Shown here piece by piece: positions 23,669-32,678 of a stretch of 64,000 bases of DNA. This stretch comes from JAVBSN01 sp031556525 (GTDB taxonomy: Bacteria > Bacillota > Clostridia > Lachnospirales > Lachnospiraceae): positions 39,656-103,655 of the forward strand of contig JAVBSS010000004.1 in NCBI GenBank assembly GCA_031556525.1, written 5' to 3'. A program made the translations under genes and the position numbers. The notes under the pieces were generated by a model, which was given only the letters and a program-made list of their open reading frames with translations, searched no databases and had not been told where the DNA came from. Positions within the stretch are counted from its first letter, which is position 1. Every line of letters begins with the position of its first letter.

Positions 23669-26077
23669 TTACCTCGGTACTTCCACCATTTTGTATGCTT
23701 CAACTAAATCAGCTTCTTGAACATCATTAAATCCTTCAAATACAAGACCACATTCAAATCCTGATTTAACTTCTTTAACATCATCTTTAAATCTCTTTAA
23801 CGTAGCTAATTTTCCTTCAAATATTAATTTTCCTTCTCTTGTAATTCTAACAGAAGAATTTCTCTCTACTGTACCATCAAGCACGTATGAACCTGCAATT
23901 GTACCAATATTTGATGCTTTAAATGTCTGTCTAACCTCAAGATGAGCTATAACTTTTTCCTCAAATATAGGATCAAGCATTCCCTTCATCGCTGATTCAA
24001 TATCTTCTATGGCTTGATATATAACTTTGTATAATCTAAGATCTACTTTTTCTCTATCAGCTAACTCTTTTGCCATTACATCTGGTCTGATATTAAATCC
24101 AATTATAATTGCATTAGATGCTGATGCTAATGTAACATCTGATTCATTTATCGCACCTACACCTGCATGTATAACTTTAATAACAACTTCTTCATTTGAT
24201 AATTTTAATAAACTTTGCTTAACTGCTTCTACAGAACCTTGAACATCTGCTTTAACAACTAAATTAAGCTCTTTTACATTACCAGCTTGTATTTGGCTGA
24301 ATAAATCATCCAATGACATCTTAGCTTTAGTATCAGCTATCAATTTTTCCTTACCATATGATATAAATGTTTCTGACATTGAACGAGCTTCTTTATCACT
24401 TTCAGTCGCTATAAATATATCACCTGCTCCTGGAACTCCATTAAGTCCAAGAATCTCTACTGGTGTTGATGGTTTAGCTTCTTTAAGTCTTCTACCCTTA
24501 TCATCTATCATAGCTCTTACTTTACCATGTGAACTACCAACAGCGATTGTTTCTCCAACTCTTAGAGTACCCTTTTGCACTAATACCGTTGCAACTGGTC
24601 CTCTTCCTTTATCTAATTCAGCCTCGATAACAATACCTCTTGCTTTACGCTTAGGATTTGCTTTAAGCTCAAGAACTTCTGATGTAAGAAGAACCATCTC
24701 TAATAAATTGTCAATACCTTCTTTAGTATGTGCAGATACTGGACAGAATATTGTACTTCCACCCCAATCTTCTGCTACTAATTCATATTCCATTAATTCT
24801 TGTTTAACTCTATCAATATTTGCACTTTCTTTATCAATCTTATTGATAGCTACAATTATTTCAATTCCTGCAGCCTTAGCATGGTTAACAGCCTCAACTG
24901 TTTGTGGCATAACACCATCATCAGCAGCAACTACTAATATTGCTATATCTGTAGATTGAGCACCTCTCATACGCATTGCAGTAAATGCCTCATGTCCTGG
25001 TGTATCTAAGAATGTGATTTTTTGTCCATTAGATTTTACAACATATGCACCGATATGTTGAGTTATACCACCTGATTCACCAACAGTAACGTTAGCTTCT
25101 CTAATAGCATCTAAAAGAGATGTTTTACCATGATCTACGTGACCCATTACACATACAACTGGAGGTCTTTCAACCATTAAATCTTCATTTTCATCATCTT
25201 CTTTAAGTAATTCTTCAATCACATCAATGATTTCTTCTTCTTCAGCTATATAGTTATATTCTAATGCTATTTCTGATGCTTTATCAAAATCTAAATCTGT
25301 ATTAACATTAACCATCTCTCCAGCTAAGAACATCTTCTTAATAAGTTGTGCTACTGGTACTTTAATCTTATCAGCTAATTCACTTACTGTTAATGATAAT
25401 GGTAAAATAACATTCTTAATAACTGGTTCTGCTGGTACTTGTGGCTTTGGAGCTGGTCTTGATACTGGTTTTGTTCCTCTTACAGTAAAATGATCATTCT
25501 TTCTAACACCTGTACCTGGCTTATTATTACCATATGGTCTGTTATTATTTGGTCTGTTGTTATTTCCTTGACCCTGATTATTGTTATTTGGTCTATTGTT
25601 TCCTTGACCTTGATTATTGTTATTTGGTCTGTTGTTTCCTTGACCCTGATTATTGTTATTTGGTCTGTTGTTTCCTTGACCTTGATTGTTGTTTGGTCTG
25701 TTGTTTCCTTGACCTTGATTATTATATGGTCTGTTGTTTCCTTGACCTTGGTTATTGTTTGGTCTATTATTTCCTTGACCTTGGTTACTATTTGCTACTT
25801 GCTTATTAACTGGTTTTGCTTCAACAACTTCTTTCACTGGCTTAGCCGCAACAACTTCTTTCACTGGCTTAGCCTCAGGTTTTGGATTACTTACCTTTTT
25901 CTCACTTGTAACTGTAGTCTTTCCACCTGACATTTTACTTCTTACGACTGCAACTTGATCATCTTCTAGACCACTTTGAGCCTTAACTTCTACACCTTGC
26001 TTTTTTAATATTTCAACAACGTCTTTGCTTTCTATTCCTAATTCCTTAGCTAACGCATGCACTCTAACTTTTGCCAT
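23669..26077 (-). CDS. infB: translation initiation factor IF-2
   Basis: 802-aa IF-2 GTPase that brings initiator tRNA to the 30S subunit. The N-terminal IF2_N domain (VHALAKELGIESKDVVEILKKQG) is followed by a disordered linker holding seven NQGQGNN(N)RP repeats (about residues 90-180). The second IF2_N domain then begins near 225, the GTPase P-loop GHVDHGKT near 310 with DTPGHEAF and NKID, and the C-terminal domains ending KSGFECGLVFEGFNDVQEADLVEAYKM. The Asn/Gly repeat linker is unusual, as linkers in this family are usually charged or Ala/Pro-rich. Confidence 0.97.
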   Translation of the reverse strand: MAKVRVHALAKELGIESKDVVEILKKQGVEVKAQSGLEDDQVAVVRSKMSGGKTTVTSEKKVSNPKPEAKPVKEVVAAKPVKEVVEAKPVNKQVANSNQGQGNNRPNNNQGQGNNRPYNNQGQGNNRPNNNQGQGNNRPNNNNQGQGNNRPNNNNQGQGNNRPNNNNQGQGNNNRPNNNRPYGNNKPGTGVRKNDHFTVRGTKPVSRPAPKPQVPAEPVIKNVILPLSLTVSELADKIKVPVAQLIKKMFLAGEMVNVNTDLDFDKASEIALEYNYIAEEEEIIDVIEELLKEDDENEDLMVERPPVVCVMGHVDHGKTSLLDAIREANVTVGESGGITQHIGAYVVKSNGQKITFLDTPGHEAFTAMRMRGAQSTDIAILVVAADDGVMPQTVEAVNHAKAAGIEIIVAINKIDKESANIDRVKQELMEYELVAEDWGGSTIFCPVSAHTKEGIDNLLEMVLLTSEVLELKANPKRKARGIVIEAELDKGRGPVATVLVQKGTLRVGETIAVGSSHGKVRAMIDDKGRRLKEAKPSTPVEILGLNGVPGAGDIFIATESDKEARSMSETFISYGKEKLIADTKAKMSLDDLFSQIQAGNVKELNLVVKADVQGSVEAVKQSLLKLSNEEVVIKVIHAGVGAINESDVTLASASNAIIIGFNIRPDVMAKELADREKVDLRLYKVIYQAIEDIESAMKGMLDPIFEEKVIAHLEVRQTFKASNIGTIAGSYVLDGTVERNSSVRITREGKLIFEGKLATLKRFKDDVKEVKSGFECGLVFEGFNDVQEADLVEAYKMVEVPR
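25540..25795 (-). repeat. infB: in-frame tandem repeat within infB
   Basis: Seven imperfect 33-36 base units encoding N(N)NQGQGNNRP. All unit lengths are multiples of three, so expansion or contraction keeps the frame. Copy number may vary between strains. Confidence 0.85.
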
Positions 26078-26080
26078 ATA

Positions 26081-26404
26081 TTACACCTCCATATGATGAC
26101 TCATATCTATGTTCTTAATTAACTGTCTGCTAAATCCAACATCTGTAATAGCTACTGATGCTCTAAATTCTTTGCCAATTGCATGGCCAATATCTTCCTT
26201 AGTACCATAGATTCTAATTTCAACTTGATAATAGGTACACATATTTTCAAATTTCTTTCTAGTATTTTCTGATGCTTCCTCTGATACAATAACTAGATAT
26301 GCCTTTCCTTCTTTAACTGCCTTTTCAGCAGAAAATTCTCCACTTGCTACTTTTCCTGCCTTTTGAGCAAGACTAAGCATAGACATAACTTTATTCATTT
26401 TCAA
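26081..26404 (-). CDS. L7Ae/L30e-type RNA-binding protein (YlxQ-like)
   Basis: 107-aa protein of the L7Ae/L30e/S12e/Gadd45 fold (SLAQKAGKVASGEFSAEKAVKEGKAYLVIVSEEASENTRKKF). Bacterial YlxQ members bind kink-turn-like RNA and sit in the nusA-infB operon. Its start overlaps the end of the upstream rnpM gene by 14 bases, so the two are probably coupled. Confidence 0.9.
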   Translation of the reverse strand: MKMNKVMSMLSLAQKAGKVASGEFSAEKAVKEGKAYLVIVSEEASENTRKKFENMCTYYQVEIRIYGTKEDIGHAIGKEFRASVAITDVGFSRQLIKNIDMSHHMEV

Positions 26405-26663
26405 GTTCCATCAACTCCTTATCAAGTCTATCATATATTTCTTTTGATATATTCATTTTAAAAGATCTATCTAATCCTTTGGTTTTTATAGCTTGCTTAA
26501 GACAATCACTATTCTTACAAATATAAGCACCTCTACCGTTTTGCTTTCCAGTATCATCCAATATAATATCATCTTCAGGTGTTTTAATAATTCTGATTAA
26601 TGATTTCTTGTCTTTCATATCATTACAACCTATACATTTTCTAAGTGGTATTTTCTTAGCCAC
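26391..26663 (-). CDS. rnpM: RNase P modulator RnpM (YlxR)
   Basis: 90-aa YlxR-family protein with the signature PLRKCIGCNDMKDKKSLIRI and GRGAYICKNSDCLKQAIK. YlxR is an RNA-binding protein reported to modulate RNase P in B. subtilis. The cysteines (C12, C15 and two later) are typical. Standard place between nusA and the L7Ae-like gene. Confidence 0.92.
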   Translation of the reverse strand: MAKKIPLRKCIGCNDMKDKKSLIRIIKTPEDDIILDDTGKQNGRGAYICKNSDCLKQAIKTKGLDRSFKMNISKEIYDRLDKELMELENE

Positions 26664-26674
26664 ACTATCACTTC

Positions 26675-27772
26675 CTATACTTCTTCTTCGTCATCATATG
26701 AATCATAATCATCATAGTCATAATTATTACTTGATCCATATACTTGAGTTTCACTCTTAATATCTATCTTATATCCTGTAAGTCTTGCTGCTAATCTTGC
26801 ATTTTGACCTTCTTTACCTATTGCTAGTGATAATTGATAATCTGGAACTACTACCTTAGCACTCTTTTCCTCTACATCAACATCTACCGATACTACTTTA
26901 GAAGGACTTAATGAATTTTCAATAAATATTGCTGGATCTTCATTCCATGTAATAATATCGATTTTCTCACCTCTTAAGTCATCTACAATACTATTAACAC
27001 GAGTTCCGTTAAGACCAACACAAGCACCAACTGGATCTACATCATTTTCATTTGACCATACAGCGATTTTAGAACGTGAACCTGCTTCTCTTGAAATACT
27101 CTTAATCTCAACTATTCCATCAGCAACTTCAGTTACTTCTTTCTCAAATAATCTCTTAACTAACTCTGGATGAGTTCTTGATAATAATATCTTTGGTCCA
27201 CCCTTTGTATCTTCTGAAACTTCAATTACATATAATTTAATTCTCTCTGTTGGTCTAAAATGCTCACCCTTAACTTGCTCTTTTTCTTTAAGTATAGCAT
27301 CCATCTTGTCATCTAGGCTTATACATATATTGGTACCTATGTATCTCTGAACTACACCTGTTACAACTTCCTTTTCTTTTGCTTTGAAATGATTAAGAAG
27401 GGCATCCTTCTCACCTTCTTTGATTTTTTGAACTATAATACTTCTTGCATGTTGTGCTGCAATACGTCCAAAGTTCTTAGGTGTTATTGATACATTTACA
27501 GTGTCTCCTATAGTGTACTTCTCATTAATCATCTTTGCATTTTCAATGCTCATCTCTAATGTAAAGTCTTCAACCTGCTCAACAACTTCTTTAGCAGCAT
27601 ATACTTCTATATCACCATTTTCTCTGTCCATAGTAACTGTAACATTATCTGCTTTACCAAAATCCTTCTTACAAGCATCTAGTATAGCTTTTTCAATAGC
27701 TTCTATTAATTCTTCTTTCTCAATTCCTTTTTCTTTCTCGATTTGATTTAATGCACTTATTAACTCTGACAT
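26675..27772 (-). CDS. nusA: transcription termination/antitermination factor NusA
   Basis: 365-aa NusA: N-terminal RNA polymerase-binding domain, S1 domain (about 135-200), and two KH domains (GACVGLNGTRVNSIVDDLRGEKIDI and AIGKEGQNARLAARLTGYKIDI). It ends in an acidic Tyr/Asp/Glu tail and lacks the extra C-terminal repeats of enterobacteria, as expected for Firmicutes. A terminator-like hairpin in the operon leader (28341-28368) could be a target of NusA control. Confidence 0.97.
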   Translation of the reverse strand: MSELISALNQIEKEKGIEKEELIEAIEKAILDACKKDFGKADNVTVTMDRENGDIEVYAAKEVVEQVEDFTLEMSIENAKMINEKYTIGDTVNVSITPKNFGRIAAQHARSIIVQKIKEGEKDALLNHFKAKEKEVVTGVVQRYIGTNICISLDDKMDAILKEKEQVKGEHFRPTERIKLYVIEVSEDTKGGPKILLSRTHPELVKRLFEKEVTEVADGIVEIKSISREAGSRSKIAVWSNENDVDPVGACVGLNGTRVNSIVDDLRGEKIDIITWNEDPAIFIENSLSPSKVVSVDVDVEEKSAKVVVPDYQLSLAIGKEGQNARLAARLTGYKIDIKSETQVYGSSNNYDYDDYDSYDDEEEV

Positions 27773-27793
27773 TTTATTAATCCCTCCTCATAT

Positions 27794-28261
27794 TTAAAAA
27801 TCAAATGCTAATCTAACTAATGCTATTTCGTTCTTCTTAAAACTTATCTCTTCTTCTGCTTCTGTTACAATCGTTACTGTCTCATCTTCGTATGATATTA
27901 ATTCGCCTTCAAACTCCTTCATACCATTATGAGCTTTATATAATTTTATCTCTATTACATCACCAATACTTCTAAGAAAATCTTTGTCTTTCTTCAACGG
28001 TCTTCCTAATCCCGGAGAACTAACTTCTAGTATATAGGCATCTTCTATGAAATCATCTTCATCTAATTTCTCATTCAAAGCTCTGCTTATTAGAACACAA
28101 TCATCGATCATAATTCCACCTTCTTTGTCAGCATAAACCCTTAAATAATAATTAGAACCCTCTTTCACATACTCTACATCTACTAACTCGAAATTATTTT
28201 CTTCTATAATAGGTGTAACCAGTTCTTCACATTTTTTCTCAATGTCTGCTCTTCTTAACAC
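27794..28261 (-). CDS. rimP: ribosome maturation factor RimP
   Basis: 155-aa RimP for 30S assembly. The pattern LVDVEYVKEGSNYYLRVYADKEGGIMIDDCVLISRALNEKLDE and LEVSSPGLGRPLKKDKDF is diagnostic. The GTG at 28261 is preferred because it lies six bases after AAAGGTGG, while the in-frame TTG at 28267 overlaps that site. It is the first gene of the nusA-infB operon. Confidence 0.95.
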   Translation of the reverse strand: MLRRADIEKKCEELVTPIIEENNFELVDVEYVKEGSNYYLRVYADKEGGIMIDDCVLISRALNEKLDEDDFIEDAYILEVSSPGLGRPLKKDKDFLRSIGDVIEIKLYKAHNGMKEFEGELISYEDETVTIVTEAEEEISFKKNEIALVRLAFDF

Positions 28262-28340
28262 GCGCAACCACCTTTCTTAGTTTAATGGTGATATTAGATA
28301 CTGTCATTCAACTTAACATAAAATACCACTTTGACAAAAT

Positions 28341-28368
28341 ATAAGAGTGGGCCACAACCCACTCTTAT
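28341..28368 (-). terminator. terminator-like hairpin in the rimP leader
   Basis: Perfect 11-bp stem ATAAGAGTGGG / CCCACTCTTAT with a six-base loop, followed on the minus strand by ATATTTTG. It lies between the promoter 28399-28427 and rimP, so it may attenuate the operon. It could also end read-through from the upstream gene. Confidence 0.6.
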
Positions 28369-28398
28369 AAATTAGTAACTATATCATCTGTCTTTGGC

Positions 28399-28427
28399 AT
28401 TATAACACCGTTTCCATTATAATGCAA
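28399..28427 (-). promoter_or_regulatory. promoter of the rimP-nusA-infB operon
   Basis: Minus strand TTGCAT, 17 bases, TATAAT. The two boxes lie in a 9-bp inverted repeat (GCATTATAA / TTATAATGC, 28397-28425), which might bind a regulator or be chance. Confidence 0.7.
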
Positions 28428-28460
28428 GTTTTATTTGACTTGTGTACATATACCTCTATA

Positions 28461-29804
28461 CTAATAGAGGCTTATACATATATCTGTCACCTCATTATTA
28501 TAAAATGATAATGTTATATATACATTATCTAAATGATAATTCATACTACTGTAACCACTATCTTCACCATAAGAACTCTCTGGTTCTCCAAATACTTCTA
28601 ATACTTCTTCTTTAGTACTAGTAATCCTTATTCCACCATATATCTCTACATCCGCTAAGTATGACTTGCTTTCGGCATAATATGTAGTAGTTGAAATGTA
28701 ATCAATCACTAATTCATCAATATTACTTACTAATTGATCTGTTTCATTACTCAAAGTAACATAAAATCGTGTATTATAGATTTCTGAATACATAGGTACT
28801 ATTAAGTATTCATAATCATCTATTCCTTTTTTCAACTTAGATTCATTTTCTTCGTTAAGTTCATACTCGAAATCAACATCCGCAACACTTATTGGCAATG
28901 TATATACATCTTCACCTATTCTAATCTTATTATATTCGCTAATAGGGCTATCAAGTGGTGCTAGACGTTCATCTGTATAGTACAAAAAATAATCATAATC
29001 ATCATCGTATGATGTATCGTAATCTTCATAACTTTCATAGCCTTCATATTCCTCTATATAATAATTCAATATCGAATCTTCATCAAACCACATTATCGAG
29101 AATATAATACTACCTATCAATCCTATAACAGATATAATTATTCCTGCTATACCAAGTCCTTTTTTAGAACGTTTACTAATTCCACAAATGCATAAAATAG
29201 CTGCAATTATAGATACAATACATGGACAACACGGAAAGAAGCAACATAATAATCCAATAATACTTAACACAAAACCTACTATAGCTAATGCTGATGTCTT
29301 ATTAGTCTTATTGCTATCATTACCAACCTGATATGTGGAATATGGTTGTTGCGTTTGTTGATATCTATTATTATATCGATTGGTATTGCTTGTATTGGTA
29401 TTACTATTTTGATACGAATTGTAATTATTACTAAATTGATATTCATTATTATTAGTATTTTCAGCTACCTTTGAACTAACATCTACATTCTGATTTGTAG
29501 ATTCATATTTAATATCCGAAAAAGGATTACTTGACCCATTCTCTTCTTTAATACTGTTTGTTTGAAATGTATCATTTGAATAATCTGTAGTACTTGACTC
29601 TACGCTATCTACATAATTTGTTATACTCATATCTATATTGTCTACAGTACTATTCACTCCAATATCATAACTATTAACTTGAAAATCGGTACCCACGCTA
29701 CCACTATAAAAATCATCAAAAGTTGGCATATCATAACTCAAACTATCCATATTGCCTGTGTCAATATTATCATTCATTCCATCTTGAATATCATCTGTTC
29801 CCAT
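28461..29804 (-). CDS. DUF4190-like membrane protein with BamE-like C-terminus
   Basis: 447-aa protein. A long N-terminal region rich in N, S and T (to about residue 165) precedes two hydrophobic segments separated by a short Cys-rich loop (LSIIGLLCCFFPCCPCIVSIIAAILCICGISKRSKKGLGIAGIIISVIG is the region, about 175-240). This fits DUF4190. An acidic Y/D/E-rich external part follows. The C-terminal IRITSTKEEVLEVFGEPE resembles the SmpA/BamE-like repeat. Function unknown. It is a paralog of the next gene, sharing the N-terminal FDD.Y and FQVNSYD blocks and the C-terminal domain. Start at 29804 follows GGAGG. Confidence 0.65.
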   Translation of the reverse strand: MGTDDIQDGMNDNIDTGNMDSLSYDMPTFDDFYSGSVGTDFQVNSYDIGVNSTVDNIDMSITNYVDSVESSTTDYSNDTFQTNSIKEENGSSNPFSDIKYESTNQNVDVSSKVAENTNNNEYQFSNNYNSYQNSNTNTSNTNRYNNRYQQTQQPYSTYQVGNDSNKTNKTSALAIVGFVLSIIGLLCCFFPCCPCIVSIIAAILCICGISKRSKKGLGIAGIIISVIGLIGSIIFSIMWFDEDSILNYYIEEYEGYESYEDYDTSYDDDYDYFLYYTDERLAPLDSPISEYNKIRIGEDVYTLPISVADVDFEYELNEENESKLKKGIDDYEYLIVPMYSEIYNTRFYVTLSNETDQLVSNIDELVIDYISTTTYYAESKSYLADVEIYGGIRITSTKEEVLEVFGEPESSYGEDSGYSSMNYHLDNVYITLSFYNNEVTDICISLY

Positions 29805-29843
29805 AATAACCTCCATTATATTTATTTAATATTACATATATTG

Positions 29844-30971
29844 TTATCTATTCAAAGATACATATATGTGCGTTACCCTATCATCCTTCAAATCAAAATA
29901 ATAATATACCCCTTCAATATAATAATCTATACTTGCATCACTCCTATTATCTGGTTCTCCAAAAGCAGCAATTATTTCATCTACATTACTACCAATTCTT
30001 ATTCCAGCATATATCTCTATATCGTTATAACACATATTGTATTGAAAATTAAAATGAAGCGCTGTAGCAACTGTATCTATTGTTAACTCTTCCATATCAT
30101 ATATACGATTATTAGTCGTATTAGATAACTCTAATATGTATTCACTAAAATATTCTGATATTGTTATCCTAACTATAATACTGTCTCCATTATCCAATCC
30201 TACATTTAATTTTTCAGTTTCTATCTCATCCATCTCAACAGTAATATCATGCCTATCTTTCAATTCTGAAAATACAAATGGTAATTCGTATATATCTTCA
30301 CCTATTCTTATAATATTATATTCGTCAATCTTTTCTTCTAGTGGTTCAGTTCGATAATCAACATAAAATGTTTCAAAATAATCAATATCATCTAATGTAA
30401 CAACTTCGTTACTTTCTATATCAAGCATATTGACTATATCGCTATCTTCTTCAATATGACTATGATTCATTAATATTCTAATCGTAGTAAATGCTATTAC
30501 TATCATTATTGCAATCATCGTTTTAATCATATTCTTATTACTTATAACGGGCTTATCATCTATATCGTTATCCCCATGGTAATACAATTCACTATCATAA
30601 TCTTGATATTCTTTCTCAGTATCAATATATTGATGTTCTTCAATATTGTCCGTATATTTATACTTTTCTATATTCTGATCTTCTTTTGTCTTATCTATAT
30701 TTTGATTAGTATCACCATACGGGTTAGTATAACTACTATAATCTACAGTTGCACCGCCATCTGTATTATTTGTTTCTAATTCTTCTATACTAATAGGCTT
30801 TATGCTAAATAAATCATTATAATCTGTACTTAAATCCATATCATAACTATTCACCTGAAAATTCATATCAAAATTACTAGTATACAAATCATCAAATTTA
30901 GGTATATCTATACTGTATTCACTATTATCATTATCTTGGTTTTGTTCATCTTTTATATTATTATCGCTCAT
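29844..30971 (-). CDS. membrane protein, paralog of the 28461-29804 product
   Basis: 375-aa protein with the same outline as its neighbour: an acidic N-terminal region with PKFDDLYTSNFDMNFQVNSYDMD, one membrane segment (MIKTMIAIMIVIAFTTIRIL, about residues 150-170), and a C-terminal domain with IRIGSNVDEIIAAFGEPDN and Y..VYYYFDL..D.VTHIYVSL. It lacks the Cys-rich second membrane loop of the paralog. Probably a tandem duplication followed by divergence. Function unknown. The start at 30971 is taken from GGGGGAAG just upstream. Confidence 0.6.
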   Translation of the reverse strand: MSDNNIKDEQNQDNDNSEYSIDIPKFDDLYTSNFDMNFQVNSYDMDLSTDYNDLFSIKPISIEELETNNTDGGATVDYSSYTNPYGDTNQNIDKTKEDQNIEKYKYTDNIEEHQYIDTEKEYQDYDSELYYHGDNDIDDKPVISNKNMIKTMIAIMIVIAFTTIRILMNHSHIEEDSDIVNMLDIESNEVVTLDDIDYFETFYVDYRTEPLEEKIDEYNIIRIGEDIYELPFVFSELKDRHDITVEMDEIETEKLNVGLDNGDSIIVRITISEYFSEYILELSNTTNNRIYDMEELTIDTVATALHFNFQYNMCYNDIEIYAGIRIGSNVDEIIAAFGEPDNRSDASIDYYIEGVYYYFDLKDDRVTHIYVSLNR

Positions 30972-31035
30972 ATCTTCCCCCATTACTATTCACGAGCTAC
31001 TTCTATAAGTCCTTATATCATTATATATAACAAAA

Positions 31036-31069
31036 GTAGCCTATGTCAAACACCTTCTTCATAGACTAC
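31036..31069 (-). terminator. hairpin terminator after yaiI
   Basis: GTAGTCTATG pairs with CATAGGCTAC on the minus strand (one mismatch), followed by TTTTGTT. Placed 10 bases after the yaiI stop. Confidence 0.65.
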
Positions 31070-31078
31070 TCTTATATA

Positions 31079-31531
31079 TTATTTCTCATTAAGCATATTA
31101 ACCATTTTTATAAAAGATTCTTCAAATCGCCTATCGTCATCTTCAGTTCTTTTCTTAGGACCATGTGGTCGCTTACCATTACGTTTAGAATTTCTTTGTT
31201 TACTTGCTATATGTCTCTCCATCAACATTTGGTCAATATTATCATTAGTATACCATTTACCTGATTGATGAATTACATGACTGCCTTTTCCAAGTGCCAT
31301 AGCTGCAACTCCATAATCTTGAGTAACTACAATATCTTCTCTAGTACATATACTAATTATTGCAAAATCCACAGCATCTTTACCCGCACTTATAATCTTC
31401 ACTTCCGAATAATCGGAATTCATAACATGATTCGTATCACATAATAGCGTAACTGGTATTGCATATTCTTTTGCTATTCTCTCAACTATCTTAACTACAG
31501 GGCATGCATCTGCATCTACTAATATCTTCAT
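31079..31531 (-). CDS. yaiI: UPF0178 / YaiI-YqxD family protein (DUF188)
   Basis: 150-aa member of UPF0178, a NYN/PIN-like nuclease fold with unknown role. Signature residues: KILVDADACPVVKIVERIAKEYAIPVTLLCDTNH at the start, DIVVTQDYGVAAMALGKG in the middle and a basic tail RNSKRNGKRPHGPKKRT. The D-x-D-A-C-P motif near residue 6 is the likely metal site. It ends at a terminator and follows the small gene 31534-31968 by two bases. Confidence 0.9.
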   Translation of the reverse strand: MKILVDADACPVVKIVERIAKEYAIPVTLLCDTNHVMNSDYSEVKIISAGKDAVDFAIISICTREDIVVTQDYGVAAMALGKGSHVIHQSGKWYTNDNIDQMLMERHIASKQRNSKRNGKRPHGPKKRTEDDDRRFEESFIKMVNMLNEK

Positions 31532-31533
31532 TA

Positions 31534-31968
31534 TTATATACTCCTCTTTCTAAACGCTGGATATCTAAGACCGTAATTTCCCCACACTGTACATGGTTCT
31601 AGCAGAAAATAATAAGTAGCAAATAGACTTTCTTCTGCGTTTAACTTAGCTGTAAGTCTAAGTAAATCATCATCAAGGGGCATATATACTATTTCTTCTA
31701 GTTCTTCATATCTCAACAATACCTCTAACAAATCTTCCGAAAGGGTTGCTTTTATTCTTATCTTTTCTTCATCCTCTAATATTCCATAATAGAAATCCAC
31801 ATAAGAATATTGAACACCATTTTTATCTCGTAATTTTAACAATTGATTATATATATCTTCACTTGCTCCTTCTATATAAGATACATCATAATTATTAAAT
31901 CCTTGCTCAATATTATCAAAATATATAGCACCCTTTTCAACTAACATTTGCTTAGAAATATTATTCAT
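31534..31968 (-). CDS. hypothetical protein
   Basis: 144-aa acidic soluble protein I do not recognise (YIEGASEDIYNQLLKLRDKNGVQYSYVDFYYGILEDEEKIRIKA, then a C-terminal PCTVWGNYGLRYPAF). The ATG at 31968 overlaps the end of bioY by eight bases, and codons further upstream belong to bioY. Position between bioY and yaiI suggests co-transcription but says little about role. Confidence 0.55.
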   Translation of the reverse strand: MNNISKQMLVEKGAIYFDNIEQGFNNYDVSYIEGASEDIYNQLLKLRDKNGVQYSYVDFYYGILEDEEKIRIKATLSEDLLEVLLRYEELEEIVYMPLDDDLLRLTAKLNAEESLFATYYFLLEPCTVWGNYGLRYPAFRKRSI

Positions 31969-32536
31969 TAAGATTAATCGCCTTTCTAACTGGTATTGCA
32001 ATGGATGATGCAAATATACATTTAACAATATCCAATGGTATAAAAGGTATTACACCAACCATAAATGCTGTGCTCCAATCCATTCCAATAACTATTTTCA
32101 TATATAACATTACTACAACATACAATGCTGGAATTCCAACGATAACTGTTGCAATACAATTTCTAATAAACTTTGTCCCACTGCCTTTTAGTATGGATAT
32201 TAAAACTGCTGCTAATACGAATCCTAATACATATCCACCTGTAGGTCCAAACAATTTGGCAGGACCACCTACTCCACCTGAGAATACTGGTAAACCTACT
32301 AACCCCAACAATACATATATAACCATCGTTATAACAACTTGTACTGGCGATAACAATAATCCTATTAGATTAACTACTATAGTCTGTCCTGTTATTAGTA
32401 TTGTTGTAAATGGTAACGGTATATTTATATATGATGATATACTAATAAGGGCAACAAATAAAGCTATTTTTGTCATGTCCTTTGTTTTAATAGATTTACC
32501 CTTAATTGTTTTTTCTTTTGCTACTTTTTCTTTCAC
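31961..32536 (-). CDS. bioY: biotin transporter substrate-binding protein BioY
   Basis: 191-aa S component of the energy-coupling-factor biotin transporter. About six membrane segments are visible, with the family blocks IALFVALISISSYINIPLPFTTILITGQTIVVNLIGLLL and the glycine-rich GPTGGYVLGF near residue 100. A cytoplasmic basic N-terminus of about 25 residues is longer than usual. The GTG at 32536 is preferred since GGAGG lies eight bases upstream. Control by BirA is predicted from the operator at 32590-32626. Confidence 0.92.
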   Translation of the reverse strand: MKEKVAKEKTIKGKSIKTKDMTKIALFVALISISSYINIPLPFTTILITGQTIVVNLIGLLLSPVQVVITMVIYVLLGLVGLPVFSGGVGGPAKLFGPTGGYVLGFVLAAVLISILKGSGTKFIRNCIATVIVGIPALYVVVMLYMKIVIGMDWSTAFMVGVIPFIPLDIVKCIFASSIAIPVRKAINLNE

Positions 32537-32571
32537 TATATTGTCCTCCATATATTTAGTCTATATGAAGT

Positions 32572-32626
32572 ATTATATACAAAAAAAACACAATGTCAAC
32601 CTGTTTATTTTAAAGGTTAACATTGT
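32572..32626 (-). promoter_or_regulatory. bioY promoter with BirA-type operator
   Basis: Minus strand TTGACA, 16 bases, TATAAT (32572-32599). Overlapping the -35 box is an inverted repeat ACAATGTTAACC - 13 bases - GGTTGACATTGT (32590-32626, one mismatch between the arms). This agrees with the BirA site pattern TTGTTAACC-N14/15-GGTTAACAA known in Firmicutes. Biotin-loaded BirA would block the promoter. Confidence 0.85.
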
Positions 32627-32678
32627 GCTTTTTGAATATATTTAATAATTAACAAATACCTTATTACTTTTCTATCTT

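Noticed and set aside
25540..25795. CRISPR array
   Set aside because: The regular units are in-frame coding repeats of infB with no unique spacers, and no cas genes are present.
25490..25930. Long plus-strand reading frames with repeated CLVCCFLDLD-like peptides
   Set aside because: They are antisense shadows of the infB repeat region.
28435..28462. Plus-strand promoter TTGACT-16-TATACT
   Set aside because: It would run antisense into 28461-29804, with no gene to serve and no further support.
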